The notes under the pieces were generated by a model. That model was not told the DNA's origin and did not search any database. It was given only the letters and a program-made list of their open reading frames with translations. 64,000 nucleotides of DNA from Trichobilharzia szidati. Taxonomy: Eukaryota > Platyhelminthes > Trematoda > Strigeidida > Schistosomatidae. The stretch covers positions 22,761,710 through 22,825,709 of the forward strand of contig OX235271.1 of the NCBI GenBank assembly GCA_944472155.2. Direction: 5' to 3'. Of this stretch, positions 12,381-24,647 are shown piece after piece. The first letter of the stretch is position 1. The number at the start of each line of letters is the position of its first letter. A program made the position numbers and the translations under genes.

Positions 12381-13345
12381 GGCAGTAGTGAAGTTGTGGT
12401 AGAGCATGTTGATCAATTCACTTATTTCGAAAGCCACATCCGACCCAGTGGGTTGATCGTTGACGAAATCCCAGCACGCATACATAAGGCAAATGTGGTA
12501 TTTGACAACTTACATCATCTCTGGTGTAGACGAGATACCCGGTTGGTTAGAGATCAAAGGATGTGTATACTGCAGAGCCGCAGTTCGTTCCATCCTCCTT
12601 TATGGCTGTGAACGAGACATGGCCATTGAAAGTAGAAGAGAGGAAAAGCCTGGCTAGCTGTCTTTGATCACAGCTGTCTCCCTCCCGTGTTAGATGGTGA
12701 GTGTAATAGGGTGAATAATATTGAGATTAGGCTTCAGCCGAATGTTAGGCAAGAAGGGAAAATCAATCGATGAGTCTGTGAAGCAGCTGCATCGATTGAG
12801 AAGGTTAAGATATGCGTTACGCATGCATTTCGAGGCATCGCCTTCCGCAACGTGTCACCTTAACTAACTGACGTAGGATCAGATTGGAAAAGAGCTGCCA
12901 GTGGTGGCCGAACCAGAACATGGCTTCATCAGTCAATCAAATCCATAAGAGCTTGAGCCAGTTAGCCAGCCAGTCAGTCAAGTATGGAGGTGTAGACTGG
13001 CTTTCTGGCTAGCTGGTTAGAGTCCACGGGATGGTAAGAACCAATGAAGGTTGGAGACAACTGATGATATGACTCAAAATCCTCCTTCTCAATGAATGGT
13101 GCAGATGCATTCACTCTTTCAGATTTACCATATCAAGTAAAACTCTACTATTCTTCCATATTACTATTCTTTTTTCCGCCCTCATACTTCTGTTTATATC
13201 TCTATTTTGAATTTCTCTTTACTCTCTTCTCTTGGTTTATGTGCTACTAGGAGGGAGTGTGGCAAGTTGAACTGCTACACATCTGTGTAAAGTTCTATGT
13301 TAAAACCAGTCAGTCAGTGAGTCAGCGAGTCAGTCAATCACTTAG
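12380..13345 (+). mobile_element. LINE-2 3' part
   Basis: Same family as 2338-3232: VVEHVDQFTYFESHIRPSG, DEIPARIHKANVVFDNLHHL, followed by a frame-broken C-terminus and the 3' UTR. The tail after GTTCTATGTTAAAACC is an AGTC tandem repeat (about 13303-13345), unlike the GACC tail of the other copy. Confidence 0.78.
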
Positions 13346-13493
13346 TATATGGTGAAAGTGAAGTGAGCTTCCTTCTCTTCTTCTTTATATTAAGTCAAAT
13401 CTAAAATCTCTAACTTTCTTGCTGCCTATTCTTAGCTTATTGTAACTCTACTAGGGATAGTAGTAGTAGCAGAGTAAGGTACTAGGGATACTT

Positions 13494-14043
13494 GTGCGAT
13501 AGCTACTACCTTGACGTGGTGGTCGGGCTTGCACATCGCAATGGCCCAACAAGCTACACTGTCTGGAACTATTGTTCTTGCAGGTTGTTAGGATAGCGAT
13601 TAGACTAAAACCAGTTACCAGCGTAGTGTAAGAATTATTTTACACTATGCTGGGGGTCTGAGGGCGAAGTCCTACTGCTGGGGAACAGGGGTGTAACAGC
13701 AGTGAGGTGTTTCCCTCAGATGACCAGCATATCAGCCAGCTATGCTGTCTCTCCACTCCGCAGAGAAGCGGTTTGTAAAGGTAGACCCCAAAAATTGTAC
13801 ATCCCGACTTACCCTACGGTGGTCCGTAACCGGTGGTAAGTTTACTAATACGGAACCAAACTAAGAAATCAGTTCATACAGGCCGTGTGTGACCGGCCAC
13901 CATCAAGCAGTTGTCCCCTGGGCTCTGAGGTCACGCAACACTAACCCTCTTTCTGTTTCAAGTACCCAAAGAATCAAGCAACTTCCAAGGTGTGGGCAGC
14001 CGGGAAGTAACAACCGCCCACACACTTCCACGAGCACACTTCC
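13494..14043 (+). mobile_element. 550-bp LINE 5'-end-derived insertion with 14-bp target duplication
   Basis: Flanked by the perfect direct repeat TACTAGGGATACTT at 13480-13493 and 14044-14057. The insert starts with GTGCGATAGCTACTACC and GACGTGGTGGTCGGGCTTGC, which resemble the 5' UTR start of RTE-type LINEs. It ends in a short reading frame (VVPWALRSRNTNPLSVSS) like a LINE N-terminus. Thus the 5' end, not the 3' end, of a LINE has been inserted as a unit. Confidence 0.65.
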
Positions 14044-14579
14044 TACTAGGGATACTTATCATCTTATAAAGCTAAAAGACTATGGTATTTTAGACTATTC
14101 AATGCATTTATCAAAAGTTAAATGAAACGATAATAGAGAATTAAATATATTTCTGCCTATGAGGTTGGGGGGGGCTGGGTGGTGGTATGTTACGCTTTAC
14201 AGAAACATCATATATGCAATAAACATTGAGTAAATCTTTTACAATTCAACTACTGTTATGCATATCTACAAATTCATCATAAACCACAAATGCCAATGAA
14301 AGTGTAGTGATAACACTAGTCCAACTTAATTTCAATCATGCTATTGGTACTTCTACAGTATTCAGTTAGAAGGATTTCTAAATTATCCGATAGGATAGCA
14401 ACACATACAGGTAAAAAATGTTTCAACTAAATCGTTGGTTATGACCAGCGATTTTAATCATCCAGTAAAGGTAATCCAACAATGGAAAAAAAGAACATCC
14501 ATAAACGATATTTTAGATGGTTGGAAACAATTGGGCATAGGAAACCCTACCTAACATACATGGGTTTCCTGCTAATTGA

Positions 14580-15240
14580 CATCCACACCAGTCAGTCAGT
14601 CAGCAAGGCGTATCTGTAACCGACTAGAAGAAATTCATTTCCTACCTTCTGAGATTCGAACCCGCATCACCCAATGCCACCTGCAGTTAGAGATGTTACC
14701 ACTGAGCTATTCCGGCTGGTGACTGACCTACTCTATGGGACAGTATTGAATTCAAAGTGTACCGCGATAACGAGCCACCTAGCTTGTTGGTAGTCACATT
14801 GCAAACTTGATTGAAGACAGAATTCAGTCTGCACCAAAGAAAGGACTAGTTGTGGTGAGAACTGTCTGCAAGCCAAAATTGTAGACAACAACAGTTAACG
14901 TCAATGTTTACGTCCCGAATCGGAGTCATGAGAAAAAACACAGTAACAAAGCTTAACCTTGAGGAAATCACCATCCAATCACAGCAGACTTAACGCCTGC
15001 AAATACGATTCACAGATATATGCCTTCACTTTCTAAGAAACAGACACAAAGAGATGACAGAATAATCTTCAGCAAGAAAACAACCAATCAGAAGAGACTG
15101 CTTCTCCACTAACAATAACACTAGTAATAATGTACATAAAATTCTATAAATATCTGTTGATTTTCTCAATAAACGATTTGTTGCCTGGCCTTTGTCTTCT
15201 GTCGTTACATATTTACTATCTAGTGTCCAATCGAAGTAAC
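14580..15240 (-). repeat. Repeat D, split by a solo LTR
   Basis: Minus-strand copy of repeat D. In minus sense it has a tRNA-like head (TAGCTCAGTGGTAACATC, box B GGTTCGAATCT, about 14650-14730). The flank CTGCACCAAAGAAAGGACTA continues after the LTR with CTATCTAGTGTCCAATC, showing that the LTR at 14851-15209 entered this repeat. Confidence 0.6.
14851..15209 (+). mobile_element. Solo LTR (family L), copy 1
   Basis: 359 bp starting TGTGGTGAGAAC and ending CTGTCGTTACA, i.e. 5'-TG...CA-3'. A TATA-like CTATAAATATC and an AATAAA signal lie near the 3' end, as in an LTR. The flanking 4-bp repeat is imperfect (TAGT/TATT). Confidence 0.75.
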
Positions 15241-15407
15241 ATCTAAATGAGTTTTGCATGTCAGCATTTCATGAGAGACAATAGTGACCAACACTCATTA
15301 CAGTCAATCCATCATTATCCACCACCGCCACTGCGACCGCAGCCGCTACGACCACCACTAAACAAATCACATATGAATGACGCCCATTACTATCACAGAA
15401 CTACTAC

Positions 15408-15711
15408 TGTGATGAGAGCTGGCTGCTAGCCAAAGTTGGTAGACAGTAATTGACGTCAATGTTTATGTCCCCAATATTGGTGGTGAGAAAATGAGAACAA
15501 AGGCTTTGCAAAGGCGGATACAGTTAGCATATGGATGATCTGACACAGCCACAAAGAGATGGAAGGTTAACTTTCTGTGAGAAACAACCAATCAAAAGAT
15601 TGTATTTTCTACTAACAATAATCTACAATAATGTACATTAAAATCTATAAATATGTGTGGATTTTCCTTAATAAACGATCTGTTGCCTGACCCTTGTCTT
15701 CTGTTGTTACA
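15408..15711 (+). mobile_element. Solo LTR (family L), copy 2
   Basis: 304 bp, TGTGATGAGAGC to TGTTGTTACA, flanked by CTAC on both sides (can be extended to ACTAC). Contains a perfect CRE-type palindrome TGACGTCA at 15451-15458 and AATAAA before the end. No internal retrotransposon coding remains. Confidence 0.8.
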
Positions 15712-17869
15712 CTACTACTAGTACTATTCATCAATAAACTGAAGACCAGGCCAAGTAAATTCCACGTTTCCGTGGTGATGTGGTTTAAATACTCGACTAC
15801 CTTTTTTAATAATAATAATAATAATCACTTTATTCCACAACAATAACAATTTACAGCATGGAATTTTCAGCGTTTCTTTTACATATTGCAATGGTTTAGC
15901 TCTGTTTATAATTATATAAATGTATAAAATTAAAAAAAAAAATTATAGCCAACAATGGATCGCAGGTTCAAATCTCAACTCAGACAACTTGGTAGTACCA
16001 TCCGCCTTCACATAACACATATGTGCCTGCCCCCCCCCCTCAGTAATACACACACGAAGAAAAATTCTGATCACGATTACTGAGTTCTAAACAAATTCAC
16101 CTTGTCTAGTCGAAACGCCTACGCTAGTAGGTCATACGAGTCACATCAATCAATCAATCAGTCTAAAAGGAATTGGCCATATCAAAATTTTTCTTGAGTA
16201 CAACAAAAAAAGCGAAAAAAAGCATCTATCTGAAAAATTTAAATAACACTAGAGAAGAAAACTACTACTACTACTAATACCAATACTATGAGTATGTCGA
16301 CGGAATGACATCCACTGTAATGAATGTTTTGCCGGAAAAAGTGTAAAACAAAAGAAAAATAAAAGCAACAACCCCACCAACGTTTTTTTTCTTTATAGTC
16401 TAAAACTTTTCTTTTCTCTTAAATGTCAATTTGTGTAAAATAAAAAACCCAATTTTATTTGGTTCCTTTTTGTTTGAAAAAGAAAAAGCACAATCATCAT
16501 TATCTATGTCATATTTGTATACATAAACATACACACACACAGGACAAACAAACAAATGCACCAACAACGAAAAAAAAATAGTGTTCATACCCTTAGATAA
16601 AAATGAGACAAACACCACCCCGGTATTCATAGAGGATGAAGGAGAGTGAGTGAATAAGACGAGTGTGTCAGAAAGTGATGCAACAAAATCTCATGTTGTT
16701 TGTCAGTCTATCTATCTATTCATGAGTAGTGTGCGTCGTTGCACTATTTCACACAGCATACAGAGAGCAGTCAGCGCTTTAACGGTATGTTAGTCTGAGA
16801 GATGAATGCGAATGAGTGCGAGTGGCAAACGCAAACGTATTATAAGTGGCACACCCTCGTCACCCCGAAATAAAAAGTCACAAACACATGGATAAACGAA
16901 TAGATAGATAGACATACTGACAGGCAGACAGGCAGGCAAACGCGCAAAATGATGGACAACACAAACTCACACTCTAAAAGGCCTGAAAAAGAAAAAGAAA
17001 ATATGCAATACCAGTTACTAATGCGAGTTAGTTAGATTATTTTGTGACTGTGATTGTATGCCAAAATCTGTGTCATACAAATTCCTGTGTAAAAATACAA
17101 GACCAATAATCACTAATGTGTGTAGAAATGGAGAATTTATAGACATCGAGACTAAACACGTCTGTATGTATGTAGATATGTTCCTCGGTGTGTGAGTGCG
17201 TGTGTGTGTGTGCGTTGTACACATTTTGGTACACTAACAAACTTATTAAGTGAAATAAGATAAAATGCATTCCAAAAAGTCTTAATACCACAAAACACAA
17301 CAATATGTATCATTCATATATTCATATATATACGATGACACTGTCCACAAGTTGGAACATCTTTGTCTTTGTCTGGTAAACACTAGTAACGACAACAACT
17401 GTCTGATCGATTGGAGTTCACCAAATCATAATCACAAAGAAGAAACGGTGTGTACAGAGAATAAACTCGACATTTTTAAACGGCATATACACTACACATT
17501 TTCTATAGGAAAATATATGTTCACAAAATACCATTTATTCCAAGGTAAACTACAAGTTAGAATAATTAGCAAATTTGTTTTACTGGCTGTGTTTTTGATG
17601 CTCTGAAAGCCTTAACAATCCAGTTATCAAAAGCTCTACAGACACTAAGTCACGAATCCTAAATGCTTAACAGAACAAAATGGCACTACTTCACAATTCG
17701 ATCACTGGGTTAATTTTCTTCTTCTCTGCTTAAGTGTTGTTGTTTTGAGTTGTTCAAGCAAGGGACTACAATCCAAGATAGGGTGTTCATCGACGCTTAA
17801 ATCACTAGGTTAGCAATATAATATACACCTTGCTGATAAACTTAGCTCCAGACAATTTTTATAGCTTTT
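15712..17869. other. Intron stretch, simple sequence only
   Basis: Part of the longest DOCK intron. I see no exon. It holds TAA repeats at 15810-15830 with a short SINE-A2 3' fragment (GCATGGAATTTTCAGCG), a C-run near 16025, a weak repeat around 15960-16170 shared with 35495-35640, and CA/GA-rich tracts at 16530 and 17190. Confidence 0.6.
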
Positions 17870-18057
17870 GATTGTATAGCTTGAAGCTGCACAGTATTTT
17901 TGGTACAAGTATGGAATTTTCAGCACGTGATATTGGTAGACCAAATTTTGCATTCCGACCATTGAAATCAGGTGTGCGTCGGCAGGTGATCGAACTCCGG
18001 ACCATGTGCATGGTCGGCGAGAGTCCTAACCCCTGTGCCACCGACGCACAACGACTT
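17870..18057 (-). repeat. SINE-A2 (tRNA head, second body type)
   Basis: In minus sense begins GCGTCGGTGGCACAGG and carries a tRNA-like fold with acceptor-stem halves GCGTCGG and CCGACGC and box B GGAGTTCGATC. The body reads CTGAAAATTCCATACTTG and differs from the SINE-A body, while the head is shared. Confidence 0.7.
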
Positions 18058-18504
18058 CACACAAACAACTGATTTCTGTCTAGATTGTTTGTGATCGAGA
18101 GAGTTTAATTCGAAAGTTTTTCTTGTGATTGTAGTGTATCTGTGGCTTATTTTCACAGAGATGAAATATTCAACTATTGAGTCAATGGTTCCCTCCCTAC
18201 CCTATCTACGTATGTCTAGATAGCTAGCTATTTAGTATGACTGTCCCCGGTATTTGGATTTCACTATCTATTGAGAAAAAGATTTGCATGCTGTATTGTA
18301 TCATATTTAACTTCAGCAACAGGTGATGGAGAAGGTTCGACTCCCCCTCTTTTTTAATATTTCAGGGTTATTGGCTAAAAGGCTCAACTAAGCCTTCTGC
18401 TGATAGATTCTTCAAGACCAACCGGGTTGCATCTTTTAGATTATGAAGGTGATTTTTATTTTTATGTCATTCATAGAAAACACTTTAGTATTTATTGGTG
18501 TTTT

Positions 18505-18690
18505 CAGCGGTTTGGAGTTCGATCCCCGGCCATTGACGCACTCCTAAACCTCACTAAGCCGGTAGTAGTAAGGCTGGTTGGTAAACGGGGAAGGTTAAAT
18601 GTGAGGCTAGCAATCCCCATCCTGTAAAAAGAGAAGAAACCTACTGCTACCGAAACTTCAAAGCTCTCTAGTTTGAAGCCCTATGAATAA
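18505..18690 (+). repeat. SINE-A, 5'-truncated
   Basis: Starts inside the tRNA head (GGAGTTCGATCCCCGGCC), continues with the SINE-A body (CTCACTAAGCC, GAGGCTAGCAA) and ends at TTGAAGCCCTATG with a TAATAATAAT tail. Confidence 0.7.
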
Positions 18691-18784
18691 TAATAATGGT
18701 AAAAGCTGTTTAAATGTGAAGAAATGAAATTTGTTGAAACAGAGACGAGGTCAACGTATCCCCCCGTGGTATACACTGAACGAT

Positions 18785-18955
18785 TCAACTAAGTTTCAAC
18801 GTAGAACTTTGCACAGAAGTTGGCATACTCCAAGTAGCACACACAAAATGGTAGAGAAAAGAGGAGGGAGGGGGAGGAGGAAATCAAAGGATCTATAAGA
18901 GAGAAATATATAAGAATTGAATGGATCCACAACACTCACAGCACAATAATGAATG
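18785..18955 (-). mobile_element. LINE-2 3' UTR fragment
   Basis: Minus-strand match to LINE-2 ends: TGTGTGCTACTTGGAGTATG then CTGTGCAAAGTTCTACG. No coding sequence. Confidence 0.6.
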
Positions 18956-18984
18956 AGATTTCTATAAAATAGTTTTCTAGGAGC

Positions 18985-19750
18985 CAAATATGTATTGTTG
19001 TACCTTTCTTGACTACTCATCTGCTTTTGACTTAGTACCTAGATGCCTTTTGTTAAATAAGCTTTCCCTTATGCAAACTGAGTCCTGAATTGTTAACTGG
19101 TTGTATTCTTATTTCTCAAATAGAATGCAGTATACTGTGAATATAAGGGTGAATCTTCTTCTGTCTTGCTTACTGAAGTTGATGTTCCTCAGGGCGCTGT
19201 TCTCTCCGTTTTTCTTTTCTCTTTCTTCTTACACGACTTACCTCTCTCGAATGAAATCAACTTCGTCAAATGGTCTTCGCTAAATGGCCTTACATTAAAT
19301 CCCTCAACCTCTGCTCCAACAATTCGCTAACTCTTCTATCTTACCTACTGTACTTTACTGCTCCCCCTTCCCCCAACTATGTCATATTGAGAAGGGTATG
19401 AAAGGTTGTCAGTAGGTCAAGGGGTGTACAAATTAGTCAGTCAGCTTATCACTTACTATATTAGTTGATAGACATCTGAACTCATCAGAGAAGTCGTCTA
19501 AATCCAGATTGTCTCATTATCAACACCCACACCTTCTATTCTCAACTCTTCCCACAGTTGTATCTCATCTGGTAGAACTGGAAGTCAGTACAAAAGATTA
19601 TATGCTCGTACTAACAAGTATGGTAACTCAACGATATCATATTTGGCCAACCCATGTTCTATGCGATAGGGACAATGTAAAGCGTGAAACCTATGAATTA
19701 CTATTTTGTCAGCGAGATAATCGGCTCTTCTATTATCTCCTACTTGTAAT
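18985..19750 (+). mobile_element. CR1-like LINE RT, decayed
   Basis: Nucleotide-level match to the element at 22910-24350 from the RT palm (block around CTTTTGACTTAGTACCTAGA) through FSNRMQYTV and the later HSQL-type segment to the C-terminus. Many frameshifts and stops. Confidence 0.7.
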
Positions 19751-19809
19751 CTATGTGTGACGCTATCTCAGTTAACTGACAACCTTAGCTACTAACCTCA
19801 TTATCATTA

Positions 19810-19995
19810 TTACACACGGTCCGGAGTTCGATCCCTGGCCACAGAATCACTCGCGAACCTCGCTAAGCCTATGGTAGTAAGGCTGGTCGGTAAAGAGGGC
19901 GTGAGACTAACAACTCCATCCTGTGTAAAAATAAAACCACTGCTGTAGAAATTTCAAAGATCGCTAGCTTGAAACCCTTTGTTCCAATGGGAATG
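19810..19995 (+). repeat. SINE-A, 5'-truncated
   Basis: Begins CGGTCCGGAGTTCGATCC, has the CTCGCTAAGCC and GTGAGACTAACAACTCC body and ends TTGAAACCCTTTGTTCC followed by an A-rich tail. Confidence 0.7.
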
Positions 19996-20104
19996 TAACG
20001 GAATAAAAAAAATAATATATCCGACACCTGATTTGAAGTTCTACTGAAATAAGTCTACTGAACAGTTTAAAGATTCGGTCCTAACTAGATGCATTATATG
20101 TTAC

Positions 20105-20262
20105 AGCTTGATGCCACACCGTATTTTCAGTACAAGTATGGAATTTTCAGCATGGATATCGGTAGCCAAAATTTTGCAGGCCGACCATAGATATCGGGTG
20201 TGCGTCGGCAGGGGATCGAACCCCGGACCATGCATGTGGGGAGTCCTAACCACTGTGCCAGT
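20105..20262 (-). repeat. SINE-A2
   Basis: Second copy of the type at 17870: tRNA-like head partly deleted (box B GGTTCGATCCCC), body with GCAAAATTTTGGCTACCG and end GAAAATACGGTGTGGCATC. Confidence 0.68.
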
Positions 20263-21022
20263 CCTATGTTTGCGAGTTTTATATTGTCCCCAGTTGAATT
20301 CATATCTGTATTTATCATCTACGTTAATTGATAAGAACGAATGTATGTTATGTTTTCTGATTGTTAGTTAATATTGATGAATTTGGTGTAAATGAAGAAG
20401 GCGTCCATTTTTTTCCTCGCTTAATCTAGTGTATTCTGCAGGTGTTGTAATCAATTTTATAAATGTCACCAGATGATTCAGGAAGTGACGATAGCACTGG
20501 AATAGCACTGAAGTCTGATAAACAGATACAATAAATGCATAGCTGAGATATTTAGATTATTATTATTAAGGTGAAAAACTGTCTACCTATCAGCATTATA
20601 ATAAATTCAACTTGCTTTCAACTATGAGGTACATGGGGCTCCAGAATCCAGTCGGATTAAATGGCGTATGGATCTGTATTGGTCACTGGCAACCATGGGA
20701 ACGTAGTTCCTGACGCTGCTCAGCTGCCTTGTAGATTAGACTCCAGGTCAAAGGCTGGGAGGGAGGGGTTCCTTAAGACAACCATTTGCTTCAGTCTGAG
20801 CGCCTCTCCCCGCCGCAGTGTCTCAGCCCCTCAAACAATCAATGAAATGAAACAACGAACAACTGTCAGTGAAACTAATCGCACGCCCCTTACATGCATG
20901 CTATCGAACACTAATGATATTTCAGGTGATTTTTTAACCAAAAACACATATGACAGAAAACAAAAGAATTTTAGAAATAACAAATAACACGTTATCTATC
21001 AAAAGACAAAAATATGAATTAC
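20263..21022. other. Intron stretch, unclassified
   Basis: No exon. 20680-20840 is GC-richer (CTCCAGGTCAAAGGCTGG, GCGCCTCTCCCCGCCGCAG) and may be a LINE 5' UTR remnant, but I cannot tie it to a family. Confidence 0.45.
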
Positions 21023-21135
21023 CTCGACGTTTCAAGTACTCTGCCATTAAAGCAGCAATATGAAGTTTAGTCATAGCCAATTCTGTGAAACTTCTTGAAT
21101 CCATATGTAGTTTAGCTAACTCTTCCAACCAAGTA
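21023..21135 (-). CDS. DOCK7: DOCK exon 11 visible: DHR2 lobe A
   Basis: A 113-base exon, acceptor ACTTTAG, donor GTAATT. It begins with T completing Arg and ends with G. Product TWLEELAKLHMDSRSFTELA then MTKLHIAALMAEYLKRR. Trp-Leu near the start, and His-x-Ala-Ala-Leu-x-Ala-Glu-Tyr-Leu near the end, are invariant-type DOCK lobe A helices. The following intron of 14.4 kb is the longest in the window. Confidence 0.95.
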
Positions 21136-21285
21136 CTAAAGTGTATTTGAAAAAAAATAATAAAGAAAATAGGAAAACATTGACTTTTTGAAAAGTTCTT
21201 CTATGGGTACATCATAAACACTGAAGTATGAATGGTTAGAAGCTGACGAGAAACAATATGTACTACTTTTTTTACAGTAGACCAT

Positions 21286-21730
21286 AATGATACATAATCC
21301 TAATGAGAAGATCAAAACCAGAACTTCGCTACGTTACTTGGATGACAAAATATGTGATAATCAAAAGAAACGAGTTAGCCAAAACTCACAACTTAATAAA
21401 CAATATCTTCAACGACATCAATTTCGCAAACGGAAGAGGAATCCAAGGACAAAATTCCAGTTTTGGATGTCTTAGTGAAGCGAACAACCACAGGAAAATT
21501 AAAAACTCAAGTTTACAGAAAATCAACTCACACGAATCGAATAATCAACTACACAACGACACAACAACCCAATAAATGGCACACAAAAAGATTTGCACGC
21601 AAACATTATTCAAGAGAGACAGGACTCATTACAGTACTCCTACCTTACGGAGGATTGAAGAAAAACATCTCACGAATAACTTCCGTGATGAAAGTGTTGT
21701 TTAAAACTGTATTTAAACATTGAACATAAC
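21286..21730 (+). mobile_element. PLE RT fragment
   Basis: Segment after the RT catalytic box: KRNELAKTHNLINNIFNDIN, then VLVKRTTTGKLKTQVYRKST and HTNRIINYTT. Same PLE family type as 4390-5290. Frameshifted and truncated, 150 bases upstream of exon 11 on the opposite strand. Confidence 0.75.
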
Positions 21731-22084
21731 AAGATTTAAATTAGTGACTTCAATAAAACTTCTATCGACTCTATCATAAATAAAATATTATAAACCAAAG
21801 CATAATGACAGATACATCTGAACAATGAAAGTATTTGTCATAGGCATTTGAATAAGTATAGTTAATAAAATATAGGATCAGAGTTTAAGGATGTGAATTA
21901 ATAGATAGCAATAAGTTTTTACGCATTCGATTGCTAAACTCATAACTGAGGCGGTTGCCTTAAAAAACTTTCATCAAAGTCTTTGTGTTCAGAAAAAGGT
22001 TGCTCGGTCCGTCTCCCTTTCCCATGGTATTCAACACCAACCTATAATATTCATCTTTTCTGGTGTTACATGGGGAGGTTGTGA

Positions 22085-22620
22085 AGTTATGTCGATTGAG
22101 TGGGATGGTTAGGACATGTGTTATGTATGCATGTCTAGCCATCAATCACCTTCCTCGATGGACAACTGTAGCTGACTGACATCAGATCAAGTTGGAACCA
22201 AAACACGGCTTCATCAGTCAATCAAATCCATAAGAGTTAGTTTCAGCCAGTCAGCCAGCCAGCCGACAAGTCAAGTAAGGAGGTGTAGACTGCCTTTCTG
22301 GCTAGCTGGTTGGGATCCTCAGGGTGGTGAAAACCAATGAAGGCTGGAGACAATTGATGATATAGCTGCAAAATCCGCCTTCTCAATGAATAGCGCAGAT
22401 GCATCCACTCCTTGTTATTTATAATGTCCAATAAAATTCTATTGTTCTTCCATATCATTGTTCTTTTTTGCCTTATATTTCTGTTTATTATCTGTCTGGC
22501 TTTTTTGAATCTCTCTTTACTCTCTTCTCTCGCTTTGTGTGTTACATTGAGGGAGTGTGGCGAGTTGAACTGGTACACATCTGTGCAAAGTTCTACGTTG
22601 AAACCAGTCAGTCACTTAAA
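22085..22620 (+). mobile_element. LINE-2 3' end
   Basis: Frame-broken C-terminus (GATTGAGTGGGATGGTTAGG) and the complete 3' UTR of the LINE-2 family, ending with CTGTGCAAAGTTCTACG and a CAGT tail. Confidence 0.72.
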
Positions 22621-22909
22621 TGTGGACACCAGATGACTGTAAATATTAGTTTTATTTACACTACTAACTGTATTATCAATATCATACTGTGCTGTAGTTG
22701 TACACTTGATTCTCAGTTTCACAATTTATCATTATTATTACTATTATTATATTATCTAGTTGCTATGTGACAATAGTTATTTTCCCCTCTTCCTCTACTA
22801 GTACGTACATTCTCCCTATACACTCACCGTTGACTAGATTATATAAATACTTGAATGAATTTATCCTTATTATTATTACCTCGAATGTTATTCGTTAATT
22901 CACATCCCT

Positions 22910-24350
22910 GAACTGTGATCCTATATTTTGCTATATTTTACCCTGATGGTATACCTGCATATGTTCTAAAACAATGTGCAGATGCTTTATGTTCTCCACT
23001 AACTGACGTCCTAAATGCTTCTTTCTCCAATAACGTTGTACCTGTTGCATGGAAAGACATTAAAATAGACCCTGTCCCTAAACCTGGCATTAGCAAGAAC
23101 GTAAAGTTCAGACCCATTGCCATCACTTCCCCGTTTCTAAAGCTTATGGAAAAACTAATACTTCTTAAACTTGAACCCTCCCTTAAAATTTTTAAAGAAC
23201 CCAAACAATTTGCCTATAGACAGGGTAGGAGCACTTTAGATGCTACAGCCATCTTACACAACAGTATCGTCTCATCATCAGATAAAGGTGCTAAATACGT
23301 CCGCTGCACGTTTCTCGATTTCACTTTTGCTTTCGAGTCTGTACCTAGATGTCTCTTGCTAAATAAGTTCTCTATGACATAAACTGAGGCCTGGGTCACT
23401 AACTGGCTGCATTCCTACTTCTCTAACAGAATGCAGTACACCGTATACAAAGGTAAATCATCCTCTGCTGTACTCACTGAAGCTGGTGTCCACCAAGGTG
23501 CTGTACTCACCCAACTTCTCTTTCCTTTCTTTCTACATGACTTACCATTTTCAAATGACATGAATTTTGTCAAATATGCTGACGAACTGACTGTATCTTT
23601 GCCTGTCAAATGTCAAAGTGACTGCTCTAAACTAAATGGCTTTTATCAGAAATCAACCAGTGGTACAAGGAAAACGGTCTTACCCTAAACCCCTCCAAAT
23701 GCCAAACAGTCAATTTCACCTTTAGGCATAAATCTGACGTAAACAAACTGGTTAGCTCTCACGAGGTGTGCAACATAGATGGCACTGAAATAGAAACCAA
23801 GTCGGAAATTAAATACCTAAGCGTCATTCTATCTGCTGATTTTTCTTGGTCGTCTCATATCTTGACGATTTCTAAGAAAATATTCCCTCTTACCTTCTAC
23901 ATCAAGAAGTTAAGACATTCTGGTATAACCCAACCCTTACTCCTACAAGTCGTTGACTCTCGCATTCTGCCTATTATTCTCTCTCCCCCAGGCTACTGAA
24001 GAAAGACAATACCTTATTACGCAGGATGTTAAAGGTTGTCAGCAGGGTAAACAACGTTCCACTTAACCAGCTTGTTAATATTCTGGTCGACAGGCACATC
24101 GACTCATGTGAAAAATGGGCCAAATCCATTATATCTAACTCACACCACCCTCTTCATTCACAACTCTCCCCTTGCATCTCATCAGGCCAAACCAGAAGCC
24201 TATATAGAAAACTATACGCTCGCACCAGCAAGTACAAAAACTCAACCATACCCTACTTAGCTCGTGTTCTGTACGATAAAGAAAGCATTAGGCTTGATAC
24301 CTATAACTTATTAAATAGTCAGTAGTAAAACTGGATCTCGTCTTTCCAAC
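22910..24350 (+). mobile_element. CR1-like LINE: reverse transcriptase region
   Basis: Longest RT remnant in the window. Order: YPDGIPAYVLKQCADALCSP, WKDIKIDPVPKPG, KFRPIAITSPFLKLMEKLIL, FAYRQGRSTLDATAIL, LDFTFAFESVPRCLLLNK, a TAA, NRMQYTVYKGKSSSAVLTEA, GVHQGAVLTQLLFPFFLHDL, FVKYADELTVSL, a frameshift, LTLNPSKCQT, EIKYLSVILSADFSWSSHI and a C-terminus to LDTYNLLNSQ. The catalytic Tyr-Ala-Asp-Asp is Tyr-Ala-Asp-Glu. Retrotransposition-dead. Confidence 0.85.
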
Positions 24351-24647
24351 TCATATCATTTATAGGTACAACATTTTCTTTCTTTCTTTTCCTTTTCTCT
24401 CTCTCTTTTTTCCGTTATGTGCTGCTTTGTTTCTTTCTTCCACTTACGCCAGTAAATATGATAGCACCTACTTTTCTAATACCTTCAAACACTGTTCAAC
24501 TTTGGCTTTGCTACCGACATGCCAATATGTTGTTGTCATAATGAACTGAGATCTCCTTAATCTATGTAGAATTCTATTTATTGATAATGTACTAACTGGA
24601 TGCAATACTGTGGTAAAAATGCAGAAGATTCCATTCTGTATCACAAG

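Noticed and set aside
15247..15429. Short Pro/His-rich coding exon
   Set aside because: No splice-phase partner in DOCK and it overlaps a repeat boundary and solo LTR.
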